From: Acanthochlamys bracteata
Taxonomy: Eukaryota > Streptophyta > Magnoliopsida > Pandanales > Velloziaceae
NCBI GenBank assembly: GCA_019914995.1
Contig: CM034127.1
Location: 11,904,001-11,968,000, forward strand
DNA length: 64,000 bases
Direction: 5' to 3'
Shown here: in pieces, positions 25,801 to 41,737 of the stretch
How the letters are laid out: each line of letters begins with the position of its first letter
How positions within the stretch are numbered: the first letter of the stretch is position 1
Position numbers and translations under genes: made by a program
Notes under the pieces: generated by a model
Seen by the model: the letters and a program-made list of their open reading frames with translations, nothing else
The model's database searches: none
Told to the model about the DNA's origin: nothing

Positions 25801-27148
25801 GTAAATCAGAAGTACACCTGTTCATTTTGGTGTGGTGTGCTTGCGAAACACTTCAATAAACCAAAATATGTTTACCTTGTAATAGCATTAGGATAGGATT
25901 TCCAAAACATCTCACTTATTACAGTACGACGTGTTACTTCTTTAAAAGAAATTAATGATTCTACTTTCACCATATAGTAAGTATAAAATAGGTAAAATGA
26001 TAAAATTTCATCTGGCAACTGATGAATGAAGCATATGTCCTTCATTGGATAACATATATATCATGTTCTGGTATTCATAAGATTAGATATCACTAAAGTT
26101 CTTAAGTTATGCTATACAGAAGTGCATTATTCAGCACACCTTGGATACATGCTAGCATGTTATGCATCATTGCTAAAGCAAACATACTCATACTATATGG
26201 TGAAAGTAAGATCTTAAAAAGGTGAACTCAAATGCAACCATCACTCAGAGTAAATTATAAGTAAGCAAGCACAATGTCCTCATCAAGATCCGATAATAGC
26301 TACTCACCTACAAATTGACAGCACAGAGAAACTAAAGAGGAAAAGTTCCATTGTTCTTTATTGATTATGAAACAGTTTTTGATTGCAAAGCTAAAAGCAT
26401 TTATCCTAAAGCACCAAAGCATGACATGAAAAGAATCCCAAGAAAAATCTACTTGCAGAAGTCAAGGAGAAATGACTCAACCATCACATACCTCTTCCAT
26501 TTCCCGAAGGATCACATCCCGTTCCCGCTCGATCCTTGCCTCTTCAAACTTCGAGTTCTGCAAGATATCAGCCAAAATTTCAACCGCCTTGGCAACATCA
26601 TTCTCCATCACCTTGGCGTAGTAAGTAGTCTGCTCTCTGGAAGTGTACGCATTCAAATGCGCACCCATATCTTCAATCTCCATCTCAAGCTTCTGAACCG
26701 ATCGCGACTCCGTGCCCTTAAAAATCATATGTTCGAGAAAATGCGCAGTCCCATTAGTCTCATCAGTCTCAAACCTGCTTCCGGCATCAATCCAAACACC
26801 AACCGTCGCCGTGCGAACAGCTAGGTTTGATTCAGTAGCAACACGTAAACCCGAAGGCAGCGTTGTGACACGTGTCTCAGGGAAAGCAAGGATCGAAGAG
26901 TGATCGACAGTCCTAGGATGCGGTGAAGCGTAGCGGAGGAATCTTGGATCAGGTTCTTCAAGTTGGGAGAGCTTTCGTTTAACTTGATCGGCTAACTGAT
27001 CGTAGAGAAGATACGGTTTGCTTGGAGCAGAAGCAGGAGGTGGTGCGGTGGTGGTAGATGGAGAGATCGTGACGGCGGTTGAGAACGGACGGATGAGACC
27101 GGTGCTCCGGCGGCGTGCTGCAGCCGAGATCAGCCGAGTAATCGCCAT
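22895..27148 (-). CDS. MPPbeta: Mitochondrial processing peptidase, beta subunit
   Basis: Catalytic subunit that removes mitochondrial presequences; in plants it is built into the cytochrome bc1 complex (core protein 1). Nine exons: 27148-26492, 25786-25622, 25509-25372, 25273-25122, 25031-24923, 24004-23906, 23620-23555, 23463-23356 and 22981-22895, all GT-AG and phase-consistent, giving 526 aa. The first ~45 residues are an Arg/Ser/Ala-rich, acid-poor mitochondrial presequence ([15 protein letters not shown]). The M16 inverted zinc motif HFLEH is at 136-140, with third ligand Glu216 at the standard 76-residue spacing, so the enzyme should be active. Later landmarks: [39 protein letters not shown], and a C-terminus ending in TYLLRY. 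Intron 5 is about 0.9 kb and holds only unsupported frames. Its 5'-UTR carries a CTT/GAA repeat. Confidence 0.97.
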
Positions 27149-27200
27149 TGAAGATCGAGAATTTGATTCTAGGGTTTGGGAATTGGGAAAAAGCGAAAGA

Positions 27201-27219
27201 GAAGAAGAAGAAGAAGAAG
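27201..27219 (-). repeat. (GAA)n/(TTC)n microsatellite in the MPP-beta 5'-UTR
   Basis: Six GAA units on the plus strand, CTT-rich on the transcribed strand, about 55 bp above the ATG. CTT-rich leaders are common in highly expressed plant genes. Confidence 0.8.
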
Positions 27220-27239
27220 GAAGAGATCGGGAAAATTAG

Positions 27240-28574
27240 GAGGGTGAAATGGAGTGGATGAGAAAATTACGGATGCGCCGGAGGAGTTAATTATGATTAT
27301 ATTGTTATAAGGGTGTTTTAGGAAATGTACATTGTTAATTAAAATTGTATGTTATTAGTGTTTTTAGGAGACAGGGGGGTATTTGAAAAACAAGAAAAGT
27401 GCTATGGAGTGGTGTAGAAGTGAGTTATGCGCACGGGATTGATTATGAAAAGAAATTTTCTTTAAATAAAAATATTTTTATTTTTTAAAAAAATAAATTA
27501 TTTTTTTTATTTTTAAAAAAAGTAATAAAAATATATTAAAAAAAATTTTATTACGTATAAAAAATGGTGCCAAACGCATCCTATATATAAGAGAAGTTTA
27601 GCATTTTATTTCACTTTATTTCAAAATTTTATTATTAATATTTTTATATAAATTTTACATTATAATACATTTATTTAAATTCACATTATAAATTTTTATT
27701 ATTATTTATTTTATTTTAAATTAAAAAATAAAATTTATATTTTAAATAAATAAAAATATTTTTATTAAAAAAATATTTTAAAAATACAGACAAAATAAAT
27801 TTGACAAAACTTTTCAAAAATAATTTTTAATATATTTTTCTCAATATATTTTTATAACTAGTTAAAAATTTCTTTAAAATTTTTAAAAATATTAAAAAGT
27901 TTTACGTAATAAAATTTTTTAATTTTTATTATTATTTTATTAAAATAAAATATTTTCTATTTTAAAAATACTTTTTCAGCGATACTACCGCTCGTAAAAT
28001 GGATCCCGACTCGTGAACATTTTAGGGCTTGTTTACATGCTCTACTAAACTCACTTACATCATAAATTATATTATAAAATTAAAATAAATTATTTTTATT
28101 AAAAATTTATTTGTTAAAATTTAATTTTAAAACTTAAGTATAATATAAAATATTATAAAATTTTATTTTTATTAAATATTTTTAGTTTTTAATTATTTTT
28201 TAAATTTATTTAAAAAAATAAGTTTACGCTAAAGTAAACACGCACTTATTGAATCGAGTTTTGTACGCCTGATAATTACATAGGATTAATTTGTTGGCCT
28301 TACTTTGGGGCAGGAGAAATGGGTCCCATAAGCTAGGGGGTAACGGAAAAACTCAACAAACGTCAACGTTGGTACTCAATTTTCTCGCTTCGCTTCGTTT
28401 TCTCCGCCGCAAATCATTTATAAACAATCACACTACTCTCCCTCCATTCTCTCTCTCTGTTCTCTGAATCGAGCAAGCACCGCAAGCTTCGATCTTCAAT
28501 TTCAGATTTGAAATAGATCTCGTGGAGAAAACCTTGAAATTAGCTGGCTGCTTCTGTGCTTGTTTCGTTAGGCA
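27240..28574. other. Divergent promoter region of MPP-beta and BCCP, AT-rich repeats
   Basis: Outer parts are the two promoters and 5'-UTRs. The middle, about 27440-28250, is extremely AT-rich and made of at least three dispersed-repeat copies, one ending TGCCAAACGC at 27577 and one at 28024-28246. No coding potential. Confidence 0.6.
28024..28246. repeat. AT-rich MITE-like element with imperfect terminal inverted repeats
   Basis: Left end GGGCTTGTTTACAT and right end AGTAAACACGCACTT are near-complementary (GTTTAC core) and enclose ~190 bp that is almost all A/T. It lies between the MPP-beta and BCCP promoters. Confidence 0.45.
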
Positions 28575-31500
28575 ATGGCGTCCACTGGTTCGATCTCTGT
28601 TCCTTGCCCCAAATGCTGCACAGCTTCGCGGAATCAACTTCCGAATCCTTCGACGGTTCCTTCTTACTTTGCTCGGTTTCCACAGGTTTGATTTTCTCGC
28701 TCTTTTGTTTTTTGTGTTTGTTGTGTCGTTGAGATTAAAAGATGGTTTTACCATTCTGATTTAAAACAATGCGATGTGTATACCAGATTTGTTGGTGATT
28801 TTCGGTCTAAAAGCTAATGTATTTGATTAAATCTTTCTAAAGTTACTAATGTTATGCAATATTTACTGAAAGGTTTGAACCTTTTCTTATTATGGAAATG
28901 AAAGATCGATTCTTTTTACAGTATATATGTCAATGTTGTAGATCAAGAAGGTTCATGATGACTTTGAATTTCTTTACTATAAGCTTCTAATGTTAAATCT
29001 GTTGTTGCCTATATTTTGTTTTCAATTAATTTGAGATCGTAATAGATCAAATTTCTCCCTTTCTCTACTTGTTGTTTTGTAGACTCCTTTTTTTCTGGCA
29101 TTGAGGTTCTGGGCTATATAGTGAGGTTATGTGACTGCCTTTGCGAATGCCAACAAGCCAAAATCTTTGTGATGAAATATTAAAGTTAGAGATTATTTGC
29201 GTAAACAAATCCTATCCTGCTATATGAGACTCTCCGAAGTTACTCCAAACTACGGAACCTGCAATTCTTTTTGCTTAAGTGGATAAAAATGTAGATCATC
29301 ATTTGAAAACAGTTCTATTTATCATAAGTTTACTCCTACTGCAGTCGTGTCAGTTGGGTTGCTTTAGATAGAGTATAAAGATTGTTTGGTCAAAAATGAT
29401 TACTTTCCTTGTACCGACCTATTACTAAGCTCGCAGTTGTTTATTTTCAGGGTTCTAATAGGTTTCAATCCCTCCCTCTGAAGGCTAAACTTCAAGAGGT
29501 ATCTACAAAATTTGTTTTACCGAGTTAGGTTCTATGCTTTTTGGTAAGAATCTTAGACATATGTTCTTATGTGGAACCATTTTTTACTTTCAAGACTGCT
29601 GTTGAGAGCTCTACTAACTCAGTCCCACCATCATCAAAGTTGGACAATAAGTCATCTGACGATAAGGATGATAAGACAGTCGACGAATCCGCATTATCAG
29701 CTTTCATGGCTGAAGTTTCAGATCTTATTAAGTAAGAATTGCTTCTTTTCCTGAACTTTCGGCTTAGTACTTTTTATGTGAGCATATGTTCTTTCTTGTA
29801 GTGTCGATTTCATGTGATGTTACTCAGAAATCTAATCTCTTGTTGCAAGTGTGCTCATCAATTGGCACAGGCATCTGCTATGTCAATCTTTGCTCGGGTG
29901 TTATTCAATTTTGGATGCTGTATTCGCAATAGTAGCAGGACCCCAGGAACATTTCAGTTTTGTAGGAATTTAATGATATGCTTTGTAAAAAACTGTGTAG
30001 CAAGTAGCAGCTTTGACATGGTACTGAAAGAACTATTTTACCATGTGACGAAGTTTGACCTAAGAACGAATAATTTGTGTACAGTCTTTCTTATGATGAA
30101 ATTCCTTTGTTGTTGACCATTCTCAGCTATAAACCACATGCGCATCTTCAATATATATGTGATGAGAGCTCAGCATAAATATAGAAATCTTTGCACTTAG
30201 GTGCCTAGTATGTGCTGTATGTTTATCTTGATTTAGTTGAGGTGCATCCTCTAGATGGTTTGAGGTGTTAAGACTTAATTACTAAAATAAGTTTGAATAG
30301 ACATTTACATGACTTTTATTAAGATTTATTACTGAATTGTTGGATCTGAATAATAATCCCCTTTACTTCTGCATTTGAAGGCTTGTGGACTCCAGGGATA
30401 TAGTGGAGTTACAGCTAAAACAGAATGATTGTGAGCTCATAATTAGGAAAAAGGAAGCTCTTCCGCAGCAGACTTCAAGTGCTCATGTAGTAACGATGCA
30501 ACCTCCAGCACACGCTTTGTTATCTCCTCCAATTTCGACACCTCAAGCTGCTCCACCTGCATACAGCGTTCCTTCCCCGTCCTCTCCAGCACCAGCAGCA
30601 TTACCCACCCCTTCTAAGGGAAGCAGTTCCTCACTTCCTCCTCTGAAGTGTCCCATGGCAGGAACATTCTACCGTTGTCCAGCACCTGGAGAGCCACCAT
30701 TTGTTAAGGCAAGCTATCTTCTTTGATAATTATTGTTTCTTTTACGGAGAAGCAGCAAATACTGCTCTTGCAATGGTACTAGCAAACATGGTTCAGATAG
30801 TAGATTGTATTTTAAAAGTTCTCTGATTGACATACAAAGAAGTCTAGGTTGATTACTAGTTGTACCCACAAAATGCGATTTACTTGGACAATTAAATGAT
30901 TGACTCATTATTCTGAATAGGTTGGGGATAAGGTCCAAAAAGGACAAGTTGTTTGCATCATTGAGGCCATGAAACTGATGAACGAGATTGAGGTAATATA
31001 ATCCACTTATGCTTAAATTGATGTGTATGTTTGTTGTGTTTTATGGCATTCTTCTTGTTTTCTTTCCACAATTAGGGGGGGCAACTTTATACTCACTTTC
31101 TGATTGAAGCAACTTAATAATCGAAACTAGTCAATTGTTAAGATGCTTTGGTTGCTGCAAATTTAGTATCTCCTTTTGCTGATGACTCTTTCTTATGCGG
31201 GAATAAAAAGGGAAAAGAACACCAACAACAACTAACCCTTATCCTATAGATGGGATGGTGATATATAGAGTATGAAAGGAGTGTCCTCTTCTTGGCTATC
31301 TGATGAGGAAGATGATAAGAAGAGTTAAGCCAAGTAACCATGAGAAAAATATTCTTCTAGTTATAAGAAGTTAGAAACAGAGAAACATTGTCATCGACTT
31401 CGCCTATAGTAGTAGAAAGCTGTGACAAAATAATTAGATATTTTTTTTGTTAGATTATTCTTGTTCAGCTTTAACCAAACAGGTGATAGCTTTCCATCTG

Positions 31501-32262
31501 AAAGAAACTCCATGAGTTGGATTGATATTTGTGAAGTAAACTTGGAGAGACTGGATGTTATTGTTTATGCAGAGGTCAGCCACATGTGGTATGAAATGGA
31601 CATTTTGTTAGTACGGTGCTAAAAAATAACATTTGGTGTGCTTGTAGCAATTATAATAAACACGATTATCCTGATGAGCCTCTCAATGGTATTCTTGGCA
31701 ATCTGCCGTCAGCAATGGTGATCATAAGCAATGAATCCCAAGAAAAAGCAGCAACACCTGTGAGCTTGAAATTAAAGAGAGTGGAGGTGGGTACGAATGT
31801 CAGAGAAGTTGGGTAAAGGCAAACAGAAGTAAATATAGCATAATTGATCACGTTGTGCCAATGTTTGTAGCCTCAATAAGCAAAGCCTGTCTTTGCTACC
31901 CTATCAAAAAGTTGGTGGTTTTAACATTGGTAGAAATATGGGTTTCATCATTTCATATATGTAATACTATAGCCTATTCGGCCCCATGTTCTGGCAAAGT
32001 AAATCCCGCCGCAGGCTCACAAATTACTTTCTTCAATTTCTTAACTCATAAATGTTGAGGTCTATGTTCAATCTTAATTCTGTAGGCTGATCATTCTGGA
32101 ACAGTTGTTGAGATCATTGCGGAGGATGGAAAGCCAGTTAGTGTTGACACGGTATGTTCTATATTGTGACTCATTTATATGATTTTTCTTATCCAGTTAC
32201 TCTATAGTGATTCTCATTTGCTCTTTTCTTTTATGCAGCCCTTACTTGTAATCCAACCCTGA
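28575..32262 (+). CDS. BCCP2: Biotin carboxyl carrier protein of plastid acetyl-CoA carboxylase
   Basis: Carries biotin between the carboxylase and transferase parts of the multisubunit plastid ACCase, the first step of fatty-acid synthesis. Seven exons: 28575-28685, 29451-29498, 29595-29731, 30381-30708, 30921-30992, 32086-32151 and 32239-32262, giving 261 aa. The N-terminus is a Ser/Pro-rich, acid-free plastid transit peptide (MASTGSISVPCPKCC). Next come ESALSAFMAEVSDLIK and VELQLKQ, typical of BCCP, and a long Pro/Ala hinge. The biotinyl domain runs from CPMAGTFYRCPAPGEPPFVK to PLLVIQP, with biotin-acceptor Lys226 in EAMKLMNE. Intron 4 uses a GC donor (AAG|GCAAGC); the only nearby GT choice would delete two conserved residues. 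A second copy of the last two exons lies 1.4 kb downstream. Choice of symbol over BCCP1 is by similarity and remembered gene neighbourhood. Confidence 0.95.
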
Positions 32263-33687
32263 GATAAGAGCTTTGTGATGTAAGCTAGTTAATCAGTAGT
32301 ACGCCAATAGCGGAGATGAGTCATCATTGTTCTGTAAGTGGGGGTATTTTTGTTGCTGCCTAAAATAAGTTATTTTCTGAGTGAAGGAGCCAGCTGTTGT
32401 AGAAAGCTGATAATAGACGAAATTAAGCTTATGAGAAAGTACTACTCCTCTTGTTTTCAGTGTTTCTCTTCCAGTGTAATCTTCTATGTCCTGGAGGATG
32501 TTTTCGCTGTTATACAATTTCAAATACAGAATATTTTGTAAATGAGCTCAGACTTTGTTACTTTAGCATGCCATGTGGTCCTGATGTGTGTTCTGTTCCT
32601 CAATTTGCAAATTGGAAAAAACGAACCCTTAAGTATGGTAGGTTTGGATGCATTGTTAAGAAATAAAAATAAAAAGATGAATTAAAAAAATAATAAAAAT
32701 ACGGATAGAAAATAATAATTATTTAATTTTATAATATTTCGATATATAGTAAAAAGGATAATACATTAATTATATTTAGATAGTTTGGTAAATAAATGAG
32801 CAACGGAAATAAATTTTTTATAAAAAATTTAAATATTTTTTATTTATATTAATCTAATTTTTATTAATATAATTTTAAACTAATTTGATTAATATAATTC
32901 AAATTAACTTTATTAATATAACTTTTAGATTAATTTTTTATTAATGTTTGATACAATTTAACAAAATTAAATAAAATTTTGTATTAAAAATTTTTATCAT
33001 AGTTTTATTATTTTCTCTACCAACTAAAATCAATTAAATTTAAATAAACATAAAAGTTGTAAATTATAATAATAAAAATTAACACATATTAATTAAAAAT
33101 ATCTAATTAAAATAAATATTACAAAAATAAAAATTTAAAAAATAAAAAGATAAAAGGGAAGCAAATTTATTTTATTTTTTTGTTACCATATGTATCCATC
33201 AAATTGATGAGTACATATTTTATCATATTTTATGGTGTGAGGACCAATTCTTTTTCTTTTTTTTAATAAAATAAAAATAAATATAATTAAGATGGTAAAA
33301 TATTTCATCATCATTATCATTTACCGTAATTCAAACATTGTCTTACGGTTTAATCATGATATAATCAGCAGCCTGCAACTGAACTATATTTGTTGGCTCC
33401 CAAGTAAAAATATGTAACTCACCTTTTTGGGAAGAGAAACCGAGTTCCGGTTGAAATAAACATGTTTTTTTTTTTTTGAAACTGCATCTAGAAGTCATGT
33501 TATTTGATGATCCAAAATAATTTCAAATTACGTCAATTTTAATTTTGCCCTTTATATAAAGAAGAGGAATGGGCAACAGCTCTTGAGCTTCAGCAAAACT
33601 TCCTATATTATGTAGGTATGCATTTATTGCAGTTGTAATTTTTTTTACCGCTAAACAAAATCCTGTTACCTTTGAAGTTGCTTCCAG
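32263..33687. other. BCCP 3'-UTR and AT-rich repeat block
   Basis: The BCCP 3'-UTR runs to about 32640. An AT-rich block of low complexity, about 32640-33300, belongs to the dispersed family, and a 14-nt T run lies near 33465. Nothing codes here until the duplicated exons at 33688. Confidence 0.5.
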
Positions 33688-33857
33688 TCTGGGACAGTTG
33701 TAGAGATTCTTGCAGAGGATGGAAAGCCAGTCAGTGTTGACATGGTACGGCTAAGTTGTTGAATCATTTTCACTAATTCATGTAATGTTACTCTTAACTA
33801 CAAACTCTGAATTTTCCTTCTAATTTTTTGCAGCCCTTACTTGTAATCCAACCCTGA
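33688..33857 (+). other. Second copy of the last two BCCP coding exons
   Basis: Exon 6' (33688-33744) encodes SGTVVEILAEDGKPVSVDM and exon 7' (33834-33857) encodes PLLVIQP plus stop. They match BCCP exons 6 and 7. Both keep splice sites (TTCCAG acceptor, GTACGG donor, TTTTGCAG acceptor) and the same phase as exon 5, so they could be spliced on to NEIE with only ADH lost. Over 57 aligned bases of exon 6 there are 7 differences, 5 of them synonymous; exon 7' is identical over 24 bases including the stop. Similarity continues patchily into the 3'-UTR (a GAAGGAGC block). The 89-bp intron has diverged from the original 87-bp one. It could be an alternative 3' end or the remnant of a tandem BCCP copy. 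Confidence 0.85.
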
Positions 33858-34321
33858 CCAAGAGAAGAGAGCTTAACGCTATGTGATATATAAGCTTGGT
33901 AGACAGCTTCTCTAACAACAGATAATTTGTCATTGCTCCTCAGCTTGAGGTGTTTCATATCATGACCATTACAAAATGATAAGTTGATCATCGAATGAAG
34001 GAGCTAACATTGTGGAAAACTATGCAATGAACAAATGTGTACCTTTGAGAAACAAGTCCAGTTTATTATTAGTATAGGCTTGTCTTTGTAAGTTGTGTCA
34101 ATGTTGGGCAGTCACTGAACAAGAGGATGTTTGTACTTTCTTCCATGACCCAGATTTTATTACAATATACGTTTTCTGTGATTCACCTGATTGCATGAAT
34201 ACATGATCTTTTATCAATCATTGAGAATGTAATCTTATTTCACCATGCCTGATGATCATCGACAAATAATGTAAATCTTTACATATACATACATGATTAT
34301 AAACTACAAGATAGGCCTTTC

Positions 34322-38739
<4,418 letters not shown>

Positions 38740-40909
38740 CTTTCCCCTTCCCCTACTGCATAAAAAAGATGGCAAAAAGTTCTAAAAATTTCTTTTTTCT
38801 ATTGGTGCGTGCAATGAATTGGAAAATTGAAAAAGGGAACAAGTGATCAAGCTACAATGAATATTGGATTGGATATATAGATGTTCTTGGCGGTTGTGTA
38901 TAATGATTGGTTGGTTGGTTGGAAATATATATCCCATGGTGTGAAGGCACATATATATCAATACTATCCAATATTAAATTTCCATTAAAACTAGCTAACA
39001 GCTAGCTAGAATCAACCTTCTTAATTACTCTCAGCTGATGCTTTCTTTCTTTGTTTCTTTCACACAAAGTACACTCTCTTTCTTTAGATCACTCTTTTTT
39101 TCTTGTTTTCAAATAGCTAACATAGAAACATATATAAGGTGGCTTTCATTGAACTTGAAAATTGATGAACTTAGTTGACAAGAGTTCATTTTTACATGGG
39201 TTTCCATTTTTTATATATTGTTTTCCTTCTTTCTTCTCTTCTGTTTCACACATGTTTTGTTCCTATTGTTGGCTTTGCATATATTCGAATGAGTTGGTAG
39301 AAAAGAGTTCGGCAACTTCATTAAAAGTCTGAGAATCCCCAAAACGAATGTTTTGAACTTGTTTTCTTTGTTAGAAGTTATGCAAATCTACAAATTAGTG
39401 AGTATTTCAAACGTCCGTAATTCCACTTTCTTCTGTTAGATTTGGAGTTCCGAACAGTTCATATGTTTTATTTGCACAAGAAACTTATAACTTTACTTCC
39501 ACATGCAAAACTTCAGTTCGAACTTTTTTATTTGCATATCTTTCAATGTAATTCTATTTTTTAATTTTTTAACTCACTTTTAAATATTATTGAGACACAA
39601 ATATTAAACTCTATTTTCAACTTATTCTTTAAGAAATTCTATTTTATATTTTTTATTTTCACAAAACTTAGTTACGGATATTTAAAATATGATCTTAGCT
39701 ATAAGTCCATATTACTATTGTCGAATCGTTAACTGCTTAAATATTTCATGTATTAAATCGTCGATTATATAAATGATATGCTCTCCAAAGCCTTCAATGG
39801 GGTTAAAGTTTTTCATTAGCTATACGATAGTTGTACATATTGTACACAGTCTCTTGGTGGATTATTGCTTGCCGTATGCATTAGAGCAGAGGTCTAATTT
39901 GGCTCTAAGTTTATAACTAGCATTTTCTTCCTTTCTTTCTTTTTTTCTTAATAGAAAGTATAATAAACAGCGACAAATATTTTTTTGCATAAGTTATGTA
40001 AATTTGGAGAAACTCTTAGAGTGCAAGCAATAAGGTGAAAGACTATGAATAGCTTAGCTACCTGATATAGTAACTAATTAGTTGAATTTCCAAAAGAGAG
40101 TGCTTGGATAAATGAAGAGGCAACAAATGTTGCCCTTTATCTTGTTTTTCACAAACAAGTTTTGGTTTTTGAATTAACAGATAAGGAATTAAGTAACAAT
40201 ACTGTTTCAGGTTATGATACAACATCAATAACAGCTCATCACTAAATTCGAAAACGACATAAAGATTTTGCTCAAGACATGTAATACTACAAAACGAATT
40301 AGATGATTTTTCAGATTTTGTGTCTTTGAAATTGTTCGTCAAACTTTGACAGCAGATGAAGCTTATTAAATGTTCAACAAGAGAGGTTCTTGACTGCCTG
40401 GAGCTTTCATATCAGAATTTGGCAATAAGTTGCTTTCTTATTTTTGTGAAGGGAGAGATCCCGGAAGCAATTCTTACTTTTATAATCAAACCTCACACAA
40501 GAATTAAACCGCTAATGTCGGCACATCTTGGATGGTTTCTGAAGCGCATTGACGACAAACATGAAAATTCATCAGATTGAACAGATCATATTCATCAGCT
40601 GACTCCATAACCAAAACGTACGCGGGAATGTTCACAAGCAAGACTTCTTCATGTGAGGATTCTCAAATACTAGTATAAATCTGCATGCTAACACTACTGC
40701 CAATAAGAACCAACAGTTTTAGGAAAGATCGCGGCAAATAAATTGCATTCAAGTATAGTACTAAAATACACAGAGTCTGAACTTGGAAATAACAAAAGCA
40801 CGCCTTCCAGAATACAAAGAATAAATACAACAAATGCTGTGTTTTATTACCTGAAGGACTTCGCAATGTTTCATGTATAATAATTTACACAAATAACCAT
40901 AACAAAGTA
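38740..40909. other. BGLU promoter and F-box 3' flank
   Basis: The left part is the beta-glucosidase promoter. The right part should contain the F-box 3'-UTR. Frames at 40058-40342 (-) and 40356-40580 (+) do not show a supported domain. AT-rich, with pyrimidine tracts near 39040-39100 and 39230. Confidence 0.4.
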
Positions 40910-41665
40910 CTAATGCCAGTCGAGTATATCTAACAACCTCAATACATCATTTTCGGAGTTTGCAGCATCGCAGAAATCTATCTCAATCCCAAATACATCA
41001 ATGACATTGTCCTCACCAGTGGAAGTGAATAGCAGTGACACCCAAGCCCTTATTCCAGTTACAAACGGGTGTTCGGGAGAGATTCTAAGGTAGTCATAGG
41101 CAAGAGCTCTAAAAGCACTCCCATCAACATAGTCAAACACAGACTGGTGTACAATATGAGCTACTTTGTTTGTGTCTCTCCGTCCAACAAGCACAGATAC
41201 AGTAACGGTCTGGCCAATGGTCATGGAGAACCTTGGTTCCACATGCATCACCATCTTGTACTCAGGGCTAGTCAGATGAGTCTTTACTATATCAGGTATA
41301 TATGAAGGTGGATTTTTTATACCTGTACGGAGAACAGAACCGGGAACAGCCTCAGAGAAGATGAGTTTCTCCTCTGACCAGACATCAATATAAAATTCAA
41401 GATCATTAAAGCAGAGTCGTGGCGCAAGGGGTTGTGAGCGATGAGGATTGGAGAAGGTAGCAAATAGCTTGTAGTAGCTCATCTTAGGAGGGGGCCGCTT
41501 GCTGATAGAAGGCCATCTTTTGGCACATAAGTATTTCCAAAAGTAATCGTCACTTGCTACATCCCTCCACTGTCGGCAGACCAACATGCAGCAGGCAAGA
41601 TCAGGACCATCCAGAAGAGGAAAGATAACCTTCAGAACTTCACCACGTGACCAATCCTCGGACAT
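40910..41665 (-). CDS. F-box protein (At5g39250-like)
   Basis: 251 aa, single coding exon. The start MSEDWSRGEVLKV is chosen because the F-box begins at once: VLKVIFPLLDGPDLACCMLVCRQWRDVASDDYFWKYLC is the F-box, with the usual L-P/L-D and W-R/K anchor residues (the rest of the frame upstream is 5'-UTR and intron). F-box proteins bring substrates to SCF ubiquitin ligases through SKP1/ASK. The remaining ~200 residues (FNDLEFYIDVWSEEKLIF, VSVLVGRRDTNKVA, HPFVTGIRAWVSLLF) are conserved in a single-copy-like plant subfamily that I recall as At5g39250. They carry no Kelch or LRR repeats, so the substrate is unknown. It ends LLDILDWH. A 5'-UTR intron of about 1.66 kb precedes the coding exon. Confidence 0.9.
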   Translation of the reverse strand: MSEDWSRGEVLKVIFPLLDGPDLACCMLVCRQWRDVASDDYFWKYLCAKRWPSISKRPPPKMSYYKLFATFSNPHRSQPLAPRLCFNDLEFYIDVWSEEKLIFSEAVPGSVLRTGIKNPPSYIPDIVKTHLTSPEYKMVMHVEPRFSMTIGQTVTVSVLVGRRDTNKVAHIVHQSVFDYVDGSAFRALAYDYLRISPEHPFVTGIRAWVSLLFTSTGEDNVIDVFGIEIDFCDAANSENDVLRLLDILDWH

Positions 41666-41737
41666 AATTGAATAATGTAACTTCATACAACAAAGACGAA
41701 ACAAATTGGCAGTTAACTCACAAACAGAAGTTCCTTC

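Noticed and set aside
40356-40580. Plus-strand 74-codon frame containing CLELSYQNL, reminiscent of NB-LRR text
   Set aside because: The resemblance is confined to a few residues, with no P-loop, GLPL or MHD motif nearby and no upstream exon. Treated as chance.
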